64,000 nucleotides of DNA from Solirubrobacteraceae bacterium. Lineage in GTDB: Bacteria > Actinomycetota > Thermoleophilia > Solirubrobacterales > Solirubrobacteraceae. The stretch lies in the NCBI GenBank assembly GCA_025451035.1, contig JANWLE010000010.1:42951-106950 (forward strand), in the 5' to 3' direction. A model generated the notes under the pieces. It was not told the DNA's origin and did not search any database. It was given only the letters and a program-made list of their open reading frames with translations. Every line of letters starts with the position of its first letter. Within the stretch, counting starts at the first letter, position 1. A program made the position numbers and the translations under genes. This document shows, piece by piece, positions 16,259 through 24,971 of the stretch.

Positions 16259-17812
16259 ATGCGCCTTTTCGGTTTCTTGTTGACTAGTGAGCCGCCGTCG
16301 CGGCGCGTTGGCCTGCTGGTAGCAGCGTCGCTTGTGGCGCTGTGTACGTTGCTCATCTACCCACTCAAGCAGGCTGCCCCTGTCGTCTCGCTCGGCGTCC
16401 TCTACATGCTCGCTGTGCTGGTCGTGTCGACTAGCTGGGGGCTCTGGCTGGGTGTCGCTACTGCTGTGGCCAGCGCACTAGCGTTCAATTACTTTCACCT
16501 ACCTCCAGTCGGGCGATTCACGATCAGAGACCCAGACAACTGGGTGGCGTTGATCACATTCGTCGTCGCGGCGGTGCTCGCCAGCTCGGTGGCCGAGGTC
16601 ACCCGCTCGCGGGGGCGTGAGGCCGCCGACCGAAGACAGGAGGCTGACCTGGCAGCGGAGATGGCGCGGCTGTTGCTGCGAGGTGGCCGGCTAGCCGAAG
16701 ATCTGCCGACAGCGGCCGCCCGACTCTCCCAGGTGCTCGGGCTCTCCTCCGCGGCGATCGAGCTCGAGGCTGTCGCCGGCGATGAGCGTCGCATAGCTTT
16801 CCCATTGCGCGAAGGGCCCCGCCGCCTGGGCACGCTGATCGTCCCGGCAGACACCCCCGAGACAGTGCTGCGCCGGCTGCAAGAGCGAATTGTGCCAGCG
16901 CTCGAGGGTCTCCTCAGCGCTTCGCTGGAACGAGAGTCACTGCTCACGGACGTCGTCGAGACAGCGGCATTGCGGCGGGCCGACGTTGTCAAGACAGCGC
17001 TCTTGCGCGCTGTCTCCCACGATCTGCGCAGCCCGCTCACTGCGATCGCCACAGCCGGCGAGGCGCTTGACTCGTTGTCACTCACCGAGGCGGAGCGAAA
17101 GGAAATGGTTGTGATCGTGCGCGAGGAGGCGCGGCGCCTATCAAGGCTCGTCGACAACCTGCTCGACCTCTCACGACTCGAGGCCGGTGCCGCCGAGCCG
17201 AGGTTCGCGTGGACCTCGGTGGATGAGGTGATCCGCTCGGCGCTAGACGACCTGGCCGCCAAGCCCGAGGAGTTCTCACTCTCGATCGACCGCGACCTGC
17301 CGCTCGTACGTGCCGACCCGACACAGCTCGAGAGGGCGTTCGTGAACGTGCTCGAGAACGCCCGCCGGCACTCCGGCGGGCATCCAGTTTCGGTTCGCGC
17401 CCGCGCTGTACACAGTCTCGTGGGCGAGCACCCGACCCCGAGCGTCGCCTCGGCCGAGCAACGCCCAGGCACAGGTCCGGCAGAAGCCCTCGGGCTGCTG
17501 GAGGCACGGCCGGGCAGACCGGTGGGCGACCGGATCGTGGTGCGCGTGGTCGACCGGGGACCGGGTATCCCGCCCGCACAGCTCGAGCGGGTGTTCGAGC
17601 CGTTCTACCGGGCGGGCACACCTCAGGGCGGACACCGTGGATCGGGGTTGGGGCTTGCGATCGCGCGCGGCTTCATGCAGGCCAGCGGAGGGCGGCTGTA
17701 CGTGGAGTCGCTTCCTGGTCAGGGTGCCACCTTCGTGTTCGAAATGCCTCTCTCCCCCAGCGAGCCGGTGGCGGTGAGCGAGGGTAATGAGCCGACGTCG
17801 AGCGAAGCCTAG
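16259..17812 (+). CDS. kdpD: KdpD-like sensor histidine kinase, membrane and kinase half
   Basis: The 517-residue protein corresponds to the C-terminal half of KdpD. It has a DUF4118 four-helix membrane region (residues ~17-112), a GAF-like linker, HisKA with His254 (RAVSHDLRSPL), N-box FVNVLENARRHSGG, and G boxes DRGPGIPP and GSGLGLAIARGF. The stretch between N-box and G1 is about 50 residues longer than usual. The cytosolic KdpD/Usp input half is a separate gene at 23451-24644. kdpE follows 9 bases downstream. The ATG is preceded by AAGG. Confidence 0.92.
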   Translation: MRLFGFLLTSEPPSRRVGLLVAASLVALCTLLIYPLKQAAPVVSLGVLYMLAVLVVSTSWGLWLGVATAVASALAFNYFHLPPVGRFTIRDPDNWVALITFVVAAVLASSVAEVTRSRGREAADRRQEADLAAEMARLLLRGGRLAEDLPTAAARLSQVLGLSSAAIELEAVAGDERRIAFPLREGPRRLGTLIVPADTPETVLRRLQERIVPALEGLLSASLERESLLTDVVETAALRRADVVKTALLRAVSHDLRSPLTAIATAGEALDSLSLTEAERKEMVVIVREEARRLSRLVDNLLDLSRLEAGAAEPRFAWTSVDEVIRSALDDLAAKPEEFSLSIDRDLPLVRADPTQLERAFVNVLENARRHSGGHPVSVRARAVHSLVGEHPTPSVASAEQRPGTGPAEALGLLEARPGRPVGDRIVVRVVDRGPGIPPAQLERVFEPFYRAGTPQGGHRGSGLGLAIARGFMQASGGRLYVESLPGQGATFVFEMPLSPSEPVAVSEGNEPTSSEA

Positions 17813-17821
17813 AGCGACCCG

Positions 17822-18532
17822 ATGAGCATCAATAATCCCTCCCCACGGCAGACACATGCCCGGCGCGTGCTGGTCGTGGACGACGAGGCGCAGATCCTGC
17901 GGGCGTTGCGGGTGGTGCTGCGCGACGCCGGTTTTGAGGTCATACCGGCCGAAACTGGCTCTGAGGCGCTCGACTGTGCAGCTGTACGTCCGCCTGAGGC
18001 GGCGATCATCGATCTGATGCTGCCTGACATGGACGGCGTCGAGGTGACGCAGCGGTTGCGCGAGTGGAGCGAGATGCCGATCCTAGTGCTCTCGGCAGTG
18101 GGCGATGAGGACCACAAGGTCAGGGCGCTGCAGGCAGGCGCGGATGATTACGTCACCAAGCCGTTCGGCTCGAGGGAGCTCGTGGCACGCCTGCAGGCGG
18201 CGCTGCGGCGCGGCGGGCGACCCCAAGAGCAGCCCCGCATCACAGCGAGCGAGCTCGAGATCGACATCGGCGCGCGCACCGTGCAGCGCCGCGGCGAGCA
18301 GGTCCACCTCACCCCAATCGAGTTCGAGCTGCTATGCGTCCTCGCCCGCAATCGTGGGAGGCTGATGACCCACCGGTCACTTTTGACCGATGTTTGGGGA
18401 CCGGAGTACGCAGATGACGTGCAGACGCTTCGGACACATATCGCGCGCCTGCGAGCCAAGATCGAGCCCGAGCCCAACAGCCCCCGACACATAGTCACCG
18501 ACCCGGGCGTGGGATATCGCTTCTCGGCATAG
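17822..18532 (+). CDS. kdpE: KdpE response regulator (OmpR family)
   Basis: The 236-residue protein has a receiver domain with Asp20/21, phospho-acceptor Asp64 (AIIDLMLPDMDG) and Lys113 (DDYVTKPFG). It is followed by a winged helix with LTPIEFELLCVLARN and the DNA-contact segment DVQTLRTHIARLRAKIE. It ends in the family motif VTDPGVGYRFSA. It is encoded with the kinase half of KdpD and probably activates the kdp structural genes directly downstream through the repeats at 18637-18669. Confidence 0.95.
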   Translation: MSINNPSPRQTHARRVLVVDDEAQILRALRVVLRDAGFEVIPAETGSEALDCAAVRPPEAAIIDLMLPDMDGVEVTQRLREWSEMPILVLSAVGDEDHKVRALQAGADDYVTKPFGSRELVARLQAALRRGGRPQEQPRITASELEIDIGARTVQRRGEQVHLTPIEFELLCVLARNRGRLMTHRSLLTDVWGPEYADDVQTLRTHIARLRAKIEPEPNSPRHIVTDPGVGYRFSA

Positions 18533-18636
18533 CCCTTCCACGGCGCCCCTCCGCCGTTGGTGAGATACCGCCCTGATTCCGGACGCGCGTTCGCGATCTG
18601 GGAGCTGACATTGGCGGTTGAGCTCGACTGTCACGA

Positions 18637-18694
18637 AATCGTTATGCGTTTCGCTGGAATCGTCATGCGAGCGTAACGACACGTCGCTGATACT
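18637..18694 (+). promoter_or_regulatory. Putative KdpE box and kdp promoter
   Basis: AATCGTTATGCG (18637-18648) and AATCGTCATGCG (18658-18669) are direct repeats offset by 21 bp, two helical turns, as expected for an OmpR-type dimer. The second repeat occupies the -35 area. GATACT at 18689-18694 is a likely -10. It lies 6 bases before the ATG at 18701, so the first gene may be translated from a leaderless mRNA. Confidence 0.55.
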
Positions 18695-18700
18695 CGTGTC

Positions 18701-18781
18701 ATGGACGTAGTAGCCATCTTGATGGGCGTGCTCATGTTCGCCCTCCTGCTCCTGCTAATCGAAGGCATAGATCGGATATGA
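18701..18781 (+). CDS. 26-residue hydrophobic peptide preceding kdpF
   Basis: The frame encodes a single membrane-span peptide (VAILMGVLMFALLLLLIEG) ending in IDRI. Its stop overlaps the kdpF start (ATGA at 18778-18781). Position and tight coupling argue that it is translated. Small peptides ending in a D-R-hydrophobic tail next to kdpF are something I recall from other kdp operons, but I cannot verify it here. It could be an extra small subunit or a translational coupler. Confidence 0.55.
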   Translation: MDVVAILMGVLMFALLLLLIEGIDRI

Positions 18782-18900
18782 CCACGGTGGCGGGAGCACT
18801 GATCGCGCACATGAGTAGCGCCGACGTGTTCGGTCTAGTCGTGACGCTGGCGATCATCGCCTACCTCTTCTACGCGTTGATACGCGGGGAGAAGCTCTAG
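18778..18900 (+). CDS. kdpF: KdpF, small stabilising subunit of the K+ ATPase
   Basis: The 40-residue product has one membrane span with the KdpF pattern VTLAIIAYLFYALIRGEKL; KdpF proteins end in similar Y-L-x-Y-A-L-hydrophilic tails. It stabilises the KdpABC complex in the membrane. The start overlaps the preceding peptide and the stop shares its last G with the GTG start of kdpA at 18900, so the three are translationally coupled. The N-terminus is about ten residues longer than the E. coli form. Confidence 0.85.
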   Translation: MTTVAGALIAHMSSADVFGLVVTLAIIAYLFYALIRGEKL

Positions 18901-20672
18901 TGACCTTCTCCGGCTGGGCCACGATCGTCCTGTTCGCGGTCATCCTGACCGCGCTTGCCATGCCGCTGGGGAGCTACATGGCGAAGGTTTACACGGGCAA
19001 GCGCGTCTTTCTCTCGCCGTTGCTCGGCGGTCCCGAGCGCGCGTTGTACGCCATCCTGCGCGTTGATCCCAAGCAACAGCAGGACTGGAAGGCCTACGCG
19101 AAGAGCCTCCTCTTCTTCTCGCTCGCGGGCTGGTTGTTGCTGTACGCGATCCTGCGTACCCAGAACGCGTTTTTCGTCCCCCACGCGCTGAACCCGCTCG
19201 GTTATCACCCGGCGCCGTGGAACGTGACGTTCAACACGGTGTCGTCGTTCGTGACGAACACGAACTGGCAGTACTACAGCGGCGAGACAACGATGAGCTA
19301 CCTCAGCCAGATGATCGGCTTGACCGTCCAGAACTGGCTGTCGGCGGCGACCGGGATCGTGGTGGCCGTCGCGCTGATCCGCGGCATCGTCGGCCGCAGC
19401 GGCAAGGGGCTCGGCAACTTCTGGGGCGACATGGTGCGTACGGTCCTGTACCTGCTCGGACCGATCTCCGTCATCGGGGCGCTCGTGCTCGTCTCCCAGG
19501 GCGTGATCGAGAACTTCACCACCTACCTCACGGCGCACACGATCACCGGCCTCACACAGACGATCGCGATGGGCCCAGTCGCCTCGCAGGAGGTCATCAA
19601 GGAGCTCGGCACCAACGGAGGCGGCTTCTTCAACGTCAACTCCGCCCACCCGTTCGAGAACCCCACGGCTTTCACCAACCTCTTCGAGATGCTGCTCGTC
19701 CTGCTCATCCCCGCGTCCCTGGTGTTCGCCTACGGGCGCATGACCGGCAATCGCCGTCAGGGGATCGCGATCTACACCACGATGATTGTGATGTTCCTCG
19801 GCGCGGTAACCGTCGCCTACATCGCCGAGGCGCACGGCTCGCCCGCCCAGCACGCCGCCGGCCTTCACACGCATGTGATCTCGGGGTCGGGCGGTGGCAA
19901 CATGGAAGGCAAGGAGCAGCGCTTCGGCATCGCGGGGTCAGCCTTGTTCGACGTCGTCACCACCGTCACATCCTGCGGCGCGGTGAACAGCGCGATCGAG
20001 TCCTTCACCGGAATCGGCGGCGCGGTGCCGTTCGCCAACCTATCGGCGTCCGAGGTGATCTTCGGCGGGGTGGGCACCGGGCTCTACTCGATCCTCCTGT
20101 ACGTGCTGCTGGCCGTGTTCATCGGTGGGCTGATGGTTGGTCGCACGCCCGAGTGGCTCGGCAAGAAGATCGAGGCGCGAGAGATAAAGCTCGCGGGTCT
20201 CGGCATCCTCATAACGCCGCTCGCTGCGCTCTTCTGCACGGCGATGGCCACCGCCAGCAAAGGTGGACGCGCGTCGATCTCCGATCTCAGCGTAGGTCCG
20301 CAGGGGTTCTCGGAGACCTTCTACGCCTATCTCTCCCAAGCCAACAACAACGGCTCGGCCTTTGCCGGCTACACCGGCTTCATCCAGCCAAACGCCGGCA
20401 ACCTCGGCTCCCACGGCGTCACATTCGCCGATCTGCTCGGCGGCTTCGACATGCTGTTCGCGCGCTTTGCCCCGATCCTCTTCGCGCTCGCGGTCGCCGG
20501 CTCGCTCGCGGGCAAGCGCGTCAGCCCCGCGGGGCTCGGCACGATGCGCACCGACAACTCCACGTTCGTGGTGCTCTTGATCGGCGTGATCGTCCTCGTG
20601 GGCGCGCTCACCTTCTTCCCCGCCCTGCTTCTCGGGCCGATCGTGCAGGGACTGACAGGACACCTCTACTAG
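18900..20672 (+). CDS. kdpA: KdpA, potassium-translocating subunit
   Basis: KdpA forms the K+-selective channel of the KdpFABC pump. The 590-residue polytopic protein shows selectivity-filter-like segments such as ELGTNGGGFFNVNSAHPFEN and VTSCGAVNSAIESF, plus SQANNNGSAFAGYTG. Length is typical. GTG overlaps the kdpF stop. In other bacteria kdpB would follow, but here kdpC comes next. Confidence 0.97.
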   Translation: MTFSGWATIVLFAVILTALAMPLGSYMAKVYTGKRVFLSPLLGGPERALYAILRVDPKQQQDWKAYAKSLLFFSLAGWLLLYAILRTQNAFFVPHALNPLGYHPAPWNVTFNTVSSFVTNTNWQYYSGETTMSYLSQMIGLTVQNWLSAATGIVVAVALIRGIVGRSGKGLGNFWGDMVRTVLYLLGPISVIGALVLVSQGVIENFTTYLTAHTITGLTQTIAMGPVASQEVIKELGTNGGGFFNVNSAHPFENPTAFTNLFEMLLVLLIPASLVFAYGRMTGNRRQGIAIYTTMIVMFLGAVTVAYIAEAHGSPAQHAAGLHTHVISGSGGGNMEGKEQRFGIAGSALFDVVTTVTSCGAVNSAIESFTGIGGAVPFANLSASEVIFGGVGTGLYSILLYVLLAVFIGGLMVGRTPEWLGKKIEAREIKLAGLGILITPLAALFCTAMATASKGGRASISDLSVGPQGFSETFYAYLSQANNNGSAFAGYTGFIQPNAGNLGSHGVTFADLLGGFDMLFARFAPILFALAVAGSLAGKRVSPAGLGTMRTDNSTFVVLLIGVIVLVGALTFFPALLLGPIVQGLTGHLY

Positions 20673-20674
20673 CC

Positions 20675-21334
20675 ATGCGCCGCGACATCCTCACATCTGT
20701 AATCGCGATCGTCGTGTTCACGATCCTGCTCGGGCTGGTGTACCCGTTGTTCATCACCGGTGTCAGCCAGGTCGCCTTCCCCGGCAACGCGAACGGGCAG
20801 AAGATCTACGTCAACGGGAAGCTCGTGGGCTCGAAGCTAATCGGCCAGTCCTTCTCCTCGCCGGTGATCGGCAAGAACGGCAAGCCCGAGGAAAAGGAAG
20901 AAGAACTCGTCACCGAACCCGACGCGAAGTACTTCCAGTCGCGTCCCTCCGCCACCGAAGGCGGAGCGTACAACGCGGCGTCCAGCACGTTTTCAAATCG
21001 TGGTCCCAACGACAAGGCAACCGAGGAAGCCGATGCCGAAAACATCAAGGCCTACCTCGAACTCAACACGCCATACGACCCGACCCTCACCGTCGCACGG
21101 ATCCCGGTTGACGCGGTGAACACCTCCGGCTCCAACCTCGACCCGGAAATATCACAGGCAAACGCCTGGATCCAGGCGCACCGCATCGCCGCCAAGCGGG
21201 GGCTGTCGCTGAGCACGGTGAACGGTTTGATCTCCAAATACACCGACTCGCGCGGGCTCGGCTTCTCCGGCGAACCCGGAGTGAACGTGCTCGAGCTGAA
21301 CCTCGCACTCGATCGCCTCACAAGAGGGAAGTAA
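20675..21334 (+). CDS. kdpC: KdpC subunit of the potassium ATPase
   Basis: The 219-residue product has one N-terminal membrane span (about residues 9-29) and the KdpC periplasmic domain with [28 protein letters not shown], a [17 protein letters not shown] block and the C-terminal [12 protein letters not shown]. It is longer than usual (~190) because of an acidic insert near residues 62-78 ([17 protein letters not shown]). It starts 2 bases after the kdpA stop and ends 2 bases before the kdpB start. The order A-C-B is unusual. Confidence 0.95.
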   Translation: MRRDILTSVIAIVVFTILLGLVYPLFITGVSQVAFPGNANGQKIYVNGKLVGSKLIGQSFSSPVIGKNGKPEEKEEELVTEPDAKYFQSRPSATEGGAYNAASSTFSNRGPNDKATEEADAENIKAYLELNTPYDPTLTVARIPVDAVNTSGSNLDPEISQANAWIQAHRIAAKRGLSLSTVNGLISKYTDSRGLGFSGEPGVNVLELNLALDRLTRGK

Positions 21335-21336
21335 CG

Positions 21337-23415
21337 ATGGCCGTCAACGCCACCCACGAGCGCCAGGCGATCTCGCTGTTCCAGCGCGACATCCTCAAGC
21401 GCGCGCTGCTCGACAGCCTCGTCAAGCTCGACCCGCGCGTCCAGGTCCGCAACCCCGTGATGTTCGTGGTGGAGATCGGCGCTCTCATCACCACCCTCAG
21501 CTGCCTGCTCCAGGCGTTTGGCGGGAAGCCCCTGGGCGCAGGCGCAGAGCCCGGCTGGTACACGGTCACCATCGCTGTATGGCTGTGGCTGACTGTGATC
21601 TTCGCCAACATGGCCGAGGCATTTGCCGAGGGGCGTGGGCGGGCCCAGGCCGACACCCTGCGCAACATGCGCAAGGAGACCGTCGCCACGATGCGCGACG
21701 GCTCGATGAAGGCGGCCTCGGCACTCTCCCGCGGCGACATCGTCGTTGTGGTAGCCGGTGAGTTGATCCCCGGCGACGGCAGCGTGATCGAGGGCATCGC
21801 CACCGTGGACGAGTCGGCAATCACGGGCGAGTCGGCGCCGGTCATCCGCGAGTCGGGCGGCGACCGCTCCGCCGTGACCGGCGGTACGCGCGTCACCTCC
21901 GATCGCATCGTCGTGGAAATCACCCAGGAGCCGGGCAAGTCGTTCCTCGACCGCATGATCGCGCTCGTCGAGGGCGCGGAGCGGCGCAAGACGCCGAACG
22001 AGATCGCGCTCAACATCCTGCTCGCGGCGCTCACGTTGATCTTCATGATCGTCGTCGCGACGCTGCGGCCGTTTGGTTTGTTCGCGGGCACGTCGATTTC
22101 GGAGACCACGTTGATCGCACTGCTCGTGGCGTTGATCCCAACCACAATCGGCGCGCTGCTGTCCGCGATCGGGATCGCGGGCATGGACCGGCTCGTTCGC
22201 CGCAACGTGCTCGCCCTCTCCGGCCGCGCGGTGGAGGCGAGCGGGGACGTGGATGTGCTGCTGCTCGACAAGACCGGCACGATCACACTCGGCAACCGCC
22301 AGGCTTCCGAGTTCATCCCGATGCCGGGCGTCCCCGAGTCCGAGCTCGCCGAGGCGGCGCAACTGGCGTCGCTCGCCGACGAGACGCCCGAGGGCCGCTC
22401 GATCGTGGTGCTCGCCAAGCAGTACGGGATACGCGAGCACGACATGGCGCAGATCCACGCGGAGTTCGTGCCCTTCACCGCGCAAACCCGCATGAGCGGC
22501 GTCAACGTTGACGGGCAGCAATTGCGCAAGGGCGCCGGTGACGCGATCATCGGGTTCGTGGAGGCGGAGGGCGGTCAGGCCCCGCCCGAGCTGCGAGCAC
22601 AGCTCGATCGCATCGGGCGCGAGGGCGGCACACCGCTTGCGGTCGCCCGCGACAACCAGATCCTCGGCGTGGTGTATCTGAAGGACACGATCAAGGAAGG
22701 CATGAAGGAGCGCTTCGACCAGCTCCGCGCGATGGGCATCAAGACGGTGATGGTGACCGGCGACAACCGTCTCACCGCCGCCAAGATCGCCCAGGAGTCA
22801 GGGGTGGACGACTTTCTTGCCGAAGCCACCCCCGAGGCGAAGCTCGCCCTGATCCGCGAGCAGCAGCAGGACGGACGGCTCGTGGCGATGACCGGCGATG
22901 GCACCAACGATGCCCCCGCGCTCGCTCAAGCGGATGTGGGCGTGGCGATGAACACCGGCACCCAGGCCGCGCGCGAGGCGGGGAACATGGTGGACCTCGA
23001 CTCCAATCCGACGAAGCTGATCGAGATCGTGGAGGTGGGAAAGCAGCTGCTCATCACCCGAGGCGCCTTGACGACCTTCTCGATCGCCAATGACATCGCC
23101 AAGTACTTTGCGATCCTGCCCGCGATCTTCATCACCACGTACGCCACCACGGCAGGCGGCAGGGGACCATTGCACGTGCTGAACATCATGAACCTCGGGA
23201 CCCCCCAATCGGCGATCGTCTCAGCCATCATCTTCAACGCGATCGTCATCCCGCTGCTCATCCCGCTCTCGCTGCGGGGAGTGCGCTACCGGCCGATCGG
23301 CGCAAGCGCGCTGTTGCGGCGCAACCTGCTCATCTACGGGCTCGGCGGGATCGTCGCGCCGTTCATCGGCATCAAGCTGATCGACTTGATCGTCCACAAC
23401 CTGCTCGGGGGGTAA
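21337..23415 (+). CDS. kdpB: KdpB, catalytic P-type ATPase subunit
   Basis: KdpB hydrolyses ATP to drive K+ uptake. The 692-residue protein contains the actuator motif TGES (163-166), the phosphorylation motif DKTGT with Asp311, the nucleotide-binding core and the hinge [16 protein letters not shown] near residue 515. Seven membrane spans match the family. AGAGGGAAG precedes the ATG. A short GC hairpin (23406-23421) surrounds the stop codon. Confidence 0.97.
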   Translation: MAVNATHERQAISLFQRDILKRALLDSLVKLDPRVQVRNPVMFVVEIGALITTLSCLLQAFGGKPLGAGAEPGWYTVTIAVWLWLTVIFANMAEAFAEGRGRAQADTLRNMRKETVATMRDGSMKAASALSRGDIVVVVAGELIPGDGSVIEGIATVDESAITGESAPVIRESGGDRSAVTGGTRVTSDRIVVEITQEPGKSFLDRMIALVEGAERRKTPNEIALNILLAALTLIFMIVVATLRPFGLFAGTSISETTLIALLVALIPTTIGALLSAIGIAGMDRLVRRNVLALSGRAVEASGDVDVLLLDKTGTITLGNRQASEFIPMPGVPESELAEAAQLASLADETPEGRSIVVLAKQYGIREHDMAQIHAEFVPFTAQTRMSGVNVDGQQLRKGAGDAIIGFVEAEGGQAPPELRAQLDRIGREGGTPLAVARDNQILGVVYLKDTIKEGMKERFDQLRAMGIKTVMVTGDNRLTAAKIAQESGVDDFLAEATPEAKLALIREQQQDGRLVAMTGDGTNDAPALAQADVGVAMNTGTQAAREAGNMVDLDSNPTKLIEIVEVGKQLLITRGALTTFSIANDIAKYFAILPAIFITTYATTAGGRGPLHVLNIMNLGTPQSAIVSAIIFNAIVIPLLIPLSLRGVRYRPIGASALLRRNLLIYGLGGIVAPFIGIKLIDLIVHNLLGG

Positions 23416-23450
23416 CCCCCGTCCGGCGGCCGGTGGGAGAGAATGCTCCC

Positions 23451-24644
23451 GTGGCCACCGAAGCGTCAAGCTCGCCCCAGCGCGGACACCTGAAGGTGTT
23501 CATAGGTATGGCGGCGGGGGTTGGGAAGACCTACCGCATGCTGCAGGAGGGTCGCGCCGAGGCGGACACCGGGCGCGACGTGGCGATCGGCTACCTCGAG
23601 CCCCACGACCGCGACGATACGACCGCACAGGCGCAGGGCCTCGAGCACATCCCGCCGCGGATGGTCGACTACCGTGGGACACCGCTCGCGGAGATGGACC
23701 TCCCGGCCGTGCTCGCGCGCAAACCCGAGCTCTGCCTGATCGACGAGCTCGCGCACACCAACGCCCCGGGGACAGAGCACGAGAAGCGCTACGAAGACGT
23801 CCAAGACGTACTCGATGCGGGCATAGACGTTTTCTCCACCGTCAACGTGCAGCATCTGGAGAGCCTCAACGACCAGATCACCCAGCTCACTGGGATGCGC
23901 GTGAGGGAGACCATCCCCGATGAAGCGCTAGCCAGCGCGGATGAGGTGGTGCTGGTGGACCTCACGCCCGAGGCGCTGATTGAGCGGCTACGCGCCGGCA
24001 AGGTTTACCCACGAGAGCGGGTGCCGGGCGCGCTCAACAACTTCTTCAAGATCGAGAATCTCGCCGCTTTGCGCGAGACAGCGCTGCGCCACGTCGCCGA
24101 GGGTGTCGAGATCAAGCGCCTCACGCCATCAACGACCCCGATCCGCCGTGAAGAAGGACTGGCAAGCGCTCCCGGCGCCCCCCAGCCGATCTCAGAGCGT
24201 CTGCTTGCGCTGGTGGCGCTAGCACCCGAGTCCGAGCGCATCGTGAGGCGCGCCGCCCGCTCAGCCGAACGGCTAGGTGGACGGCTGGACGTGCTGCTGG
24301 TGAGGGCGCCTGGGCACACTCCCAGTGCGAAGAACCGTGAGCAGCTCGAGTCGCTGCGGCGTCTCACAGCGATGCTTGGGGCGCGCCTGTTCCTAGAGGA
24401 GAGCGAAGACGTCGCCACGGCGGCTATAGCGGCAGCGCGGCGTCTCGGCACGACGTATGTGCTCATGGGCAGCCCCACGCCACGCCGGGGCCTGCGCCGT
24501 TTCAGGGAGTCGCTGCTTAGTCGCCTGATGGAGGCGCTGCCCGGCGTTGACATGCGGATCATCGCCGATCCGGCTCTGCGCGCCGAGCCGGATGCCGGCG
24601 GGGACCAGCCGCATCTCGAGGGCGCGGAGCCGCCAGGCGCCTAA
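23451..24644 (+). CDS. KdpD N-terminal sensor half (KdpD + Usp domains)
   Basis: The 397-residue soluble protein contains the KdpD domain with Walker A (FIGMAAGVGKTYRML, about 16-30) and Walker B (LCLIDELAHTNAPG), then a universal-stress-like domain from about residue 245 (ISERLLALVALAPESERIVRRAARSAERL). There are no membrane spans and no kinase. The GTG at 23451 is best because GGGAGAG lies 9 bases upstream; another GTG is 18 bases earlier. It forms the input half of a split KdpD whose kinase half is at 16259-17812. It is the last gene of the kdp operon. Confidence 0.9.
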   Translation: MATEASSSPQRGHLKVFIGMAAGVGKTYRMLQEGRAEADTGRDVAIGYLEPHDRDDTTAQAQGLEHIPPRMVDYRGTPLAEMDLPAVLARKPELCLIDELAHTNAPGTEHEKRYEDVQDVLDAGIDVFSTVNVQHLESLNDQITQLTGMRVRETIPDEALASADEVVLVDLTPEALIERLRAGKVYPRERVPGALNNFFKIENLAALRETALRHVAEGVEIKRLTPSTTPIRREEGLASAPGAPQPISERLLALVALAPESERIVRRAARSAERLGGRLDVLLVRAPGHTPSAKNREQLESLRRLTAMLGARLFLEESEDVATAAIAAARRLGTTYVLMGSPTPRRGLRRFRESLLSRLMEALPGVDMRIIADPALRAEPDAGGDQPHLEGAEPPGA

Positions 24645-24971
24645 CTCTGCGGTAGACCACCCTAAAGAGCAACGGATTTACCGCTAGGACCGGGCCATCG
24701 CAGCCGCTCATGATGGTAGTAGGAGCGTGAGCGCCATAAGGAACGACCGCCAAACAGGCCAGCGGTCAAAAAGGACCGCGTGGTTATGGCGCTCACGCTC
24801 TCCATCCTGTTCGCGGGGTCTCGGCGAAAGCGATTCGCTTTTGTCCATCACTCCTTGAGATCAACGACAGCGATGAATAAGCTCGTGGCCCTGTAAGGAG
24901 TGCCAGTGGACGTCGCATGTTCACTGTCTAGCTAAATCGATGCTCCCGTAGTCGGTACGTAGGAGATCCCT
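24645..24971. other. Intergenic stretch with a long inverted repeat
   Basis: No gene is seen. The segment contains the 17-bp perfect inverted repeat described separately, and it ends with TAGGAGATCCCT, the ribosome-binding site of the beta-helix gene. Confidence 0.5.
24723..24800. repeat. 17-bp perfect inverted repeat with nested hairpin
   Basis: GAGCGTGAGCGCCATAA (24723-24739) is exactly complementary to 24784-24800. The 44-base interior holds a second stem GACCGC/GCGGTC (24745-24767). No U-run follows, so it is not a classic terminator. It could be a bidirectional processing or termination structure after the kdp operon, or the trace of a small mobile sequence. Confidence 0.6.

Noticed and set aside
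19217..20674. A very long open frame that leads into kdpC and covers kdpA in another phase
   Set aside because: The sequence is Arg/His/Pro-rich nonsense typical of GC-rich antiphase frames; kdpA is convincing in its own frame and kdpC starts at 20675.
23406..23421. CGGGGG-GTAA-CCCCCG hairpin across the kdpB stop as a terminator
   Set aside because: No U-run follows, and the next operon gene starts 30 bases later.
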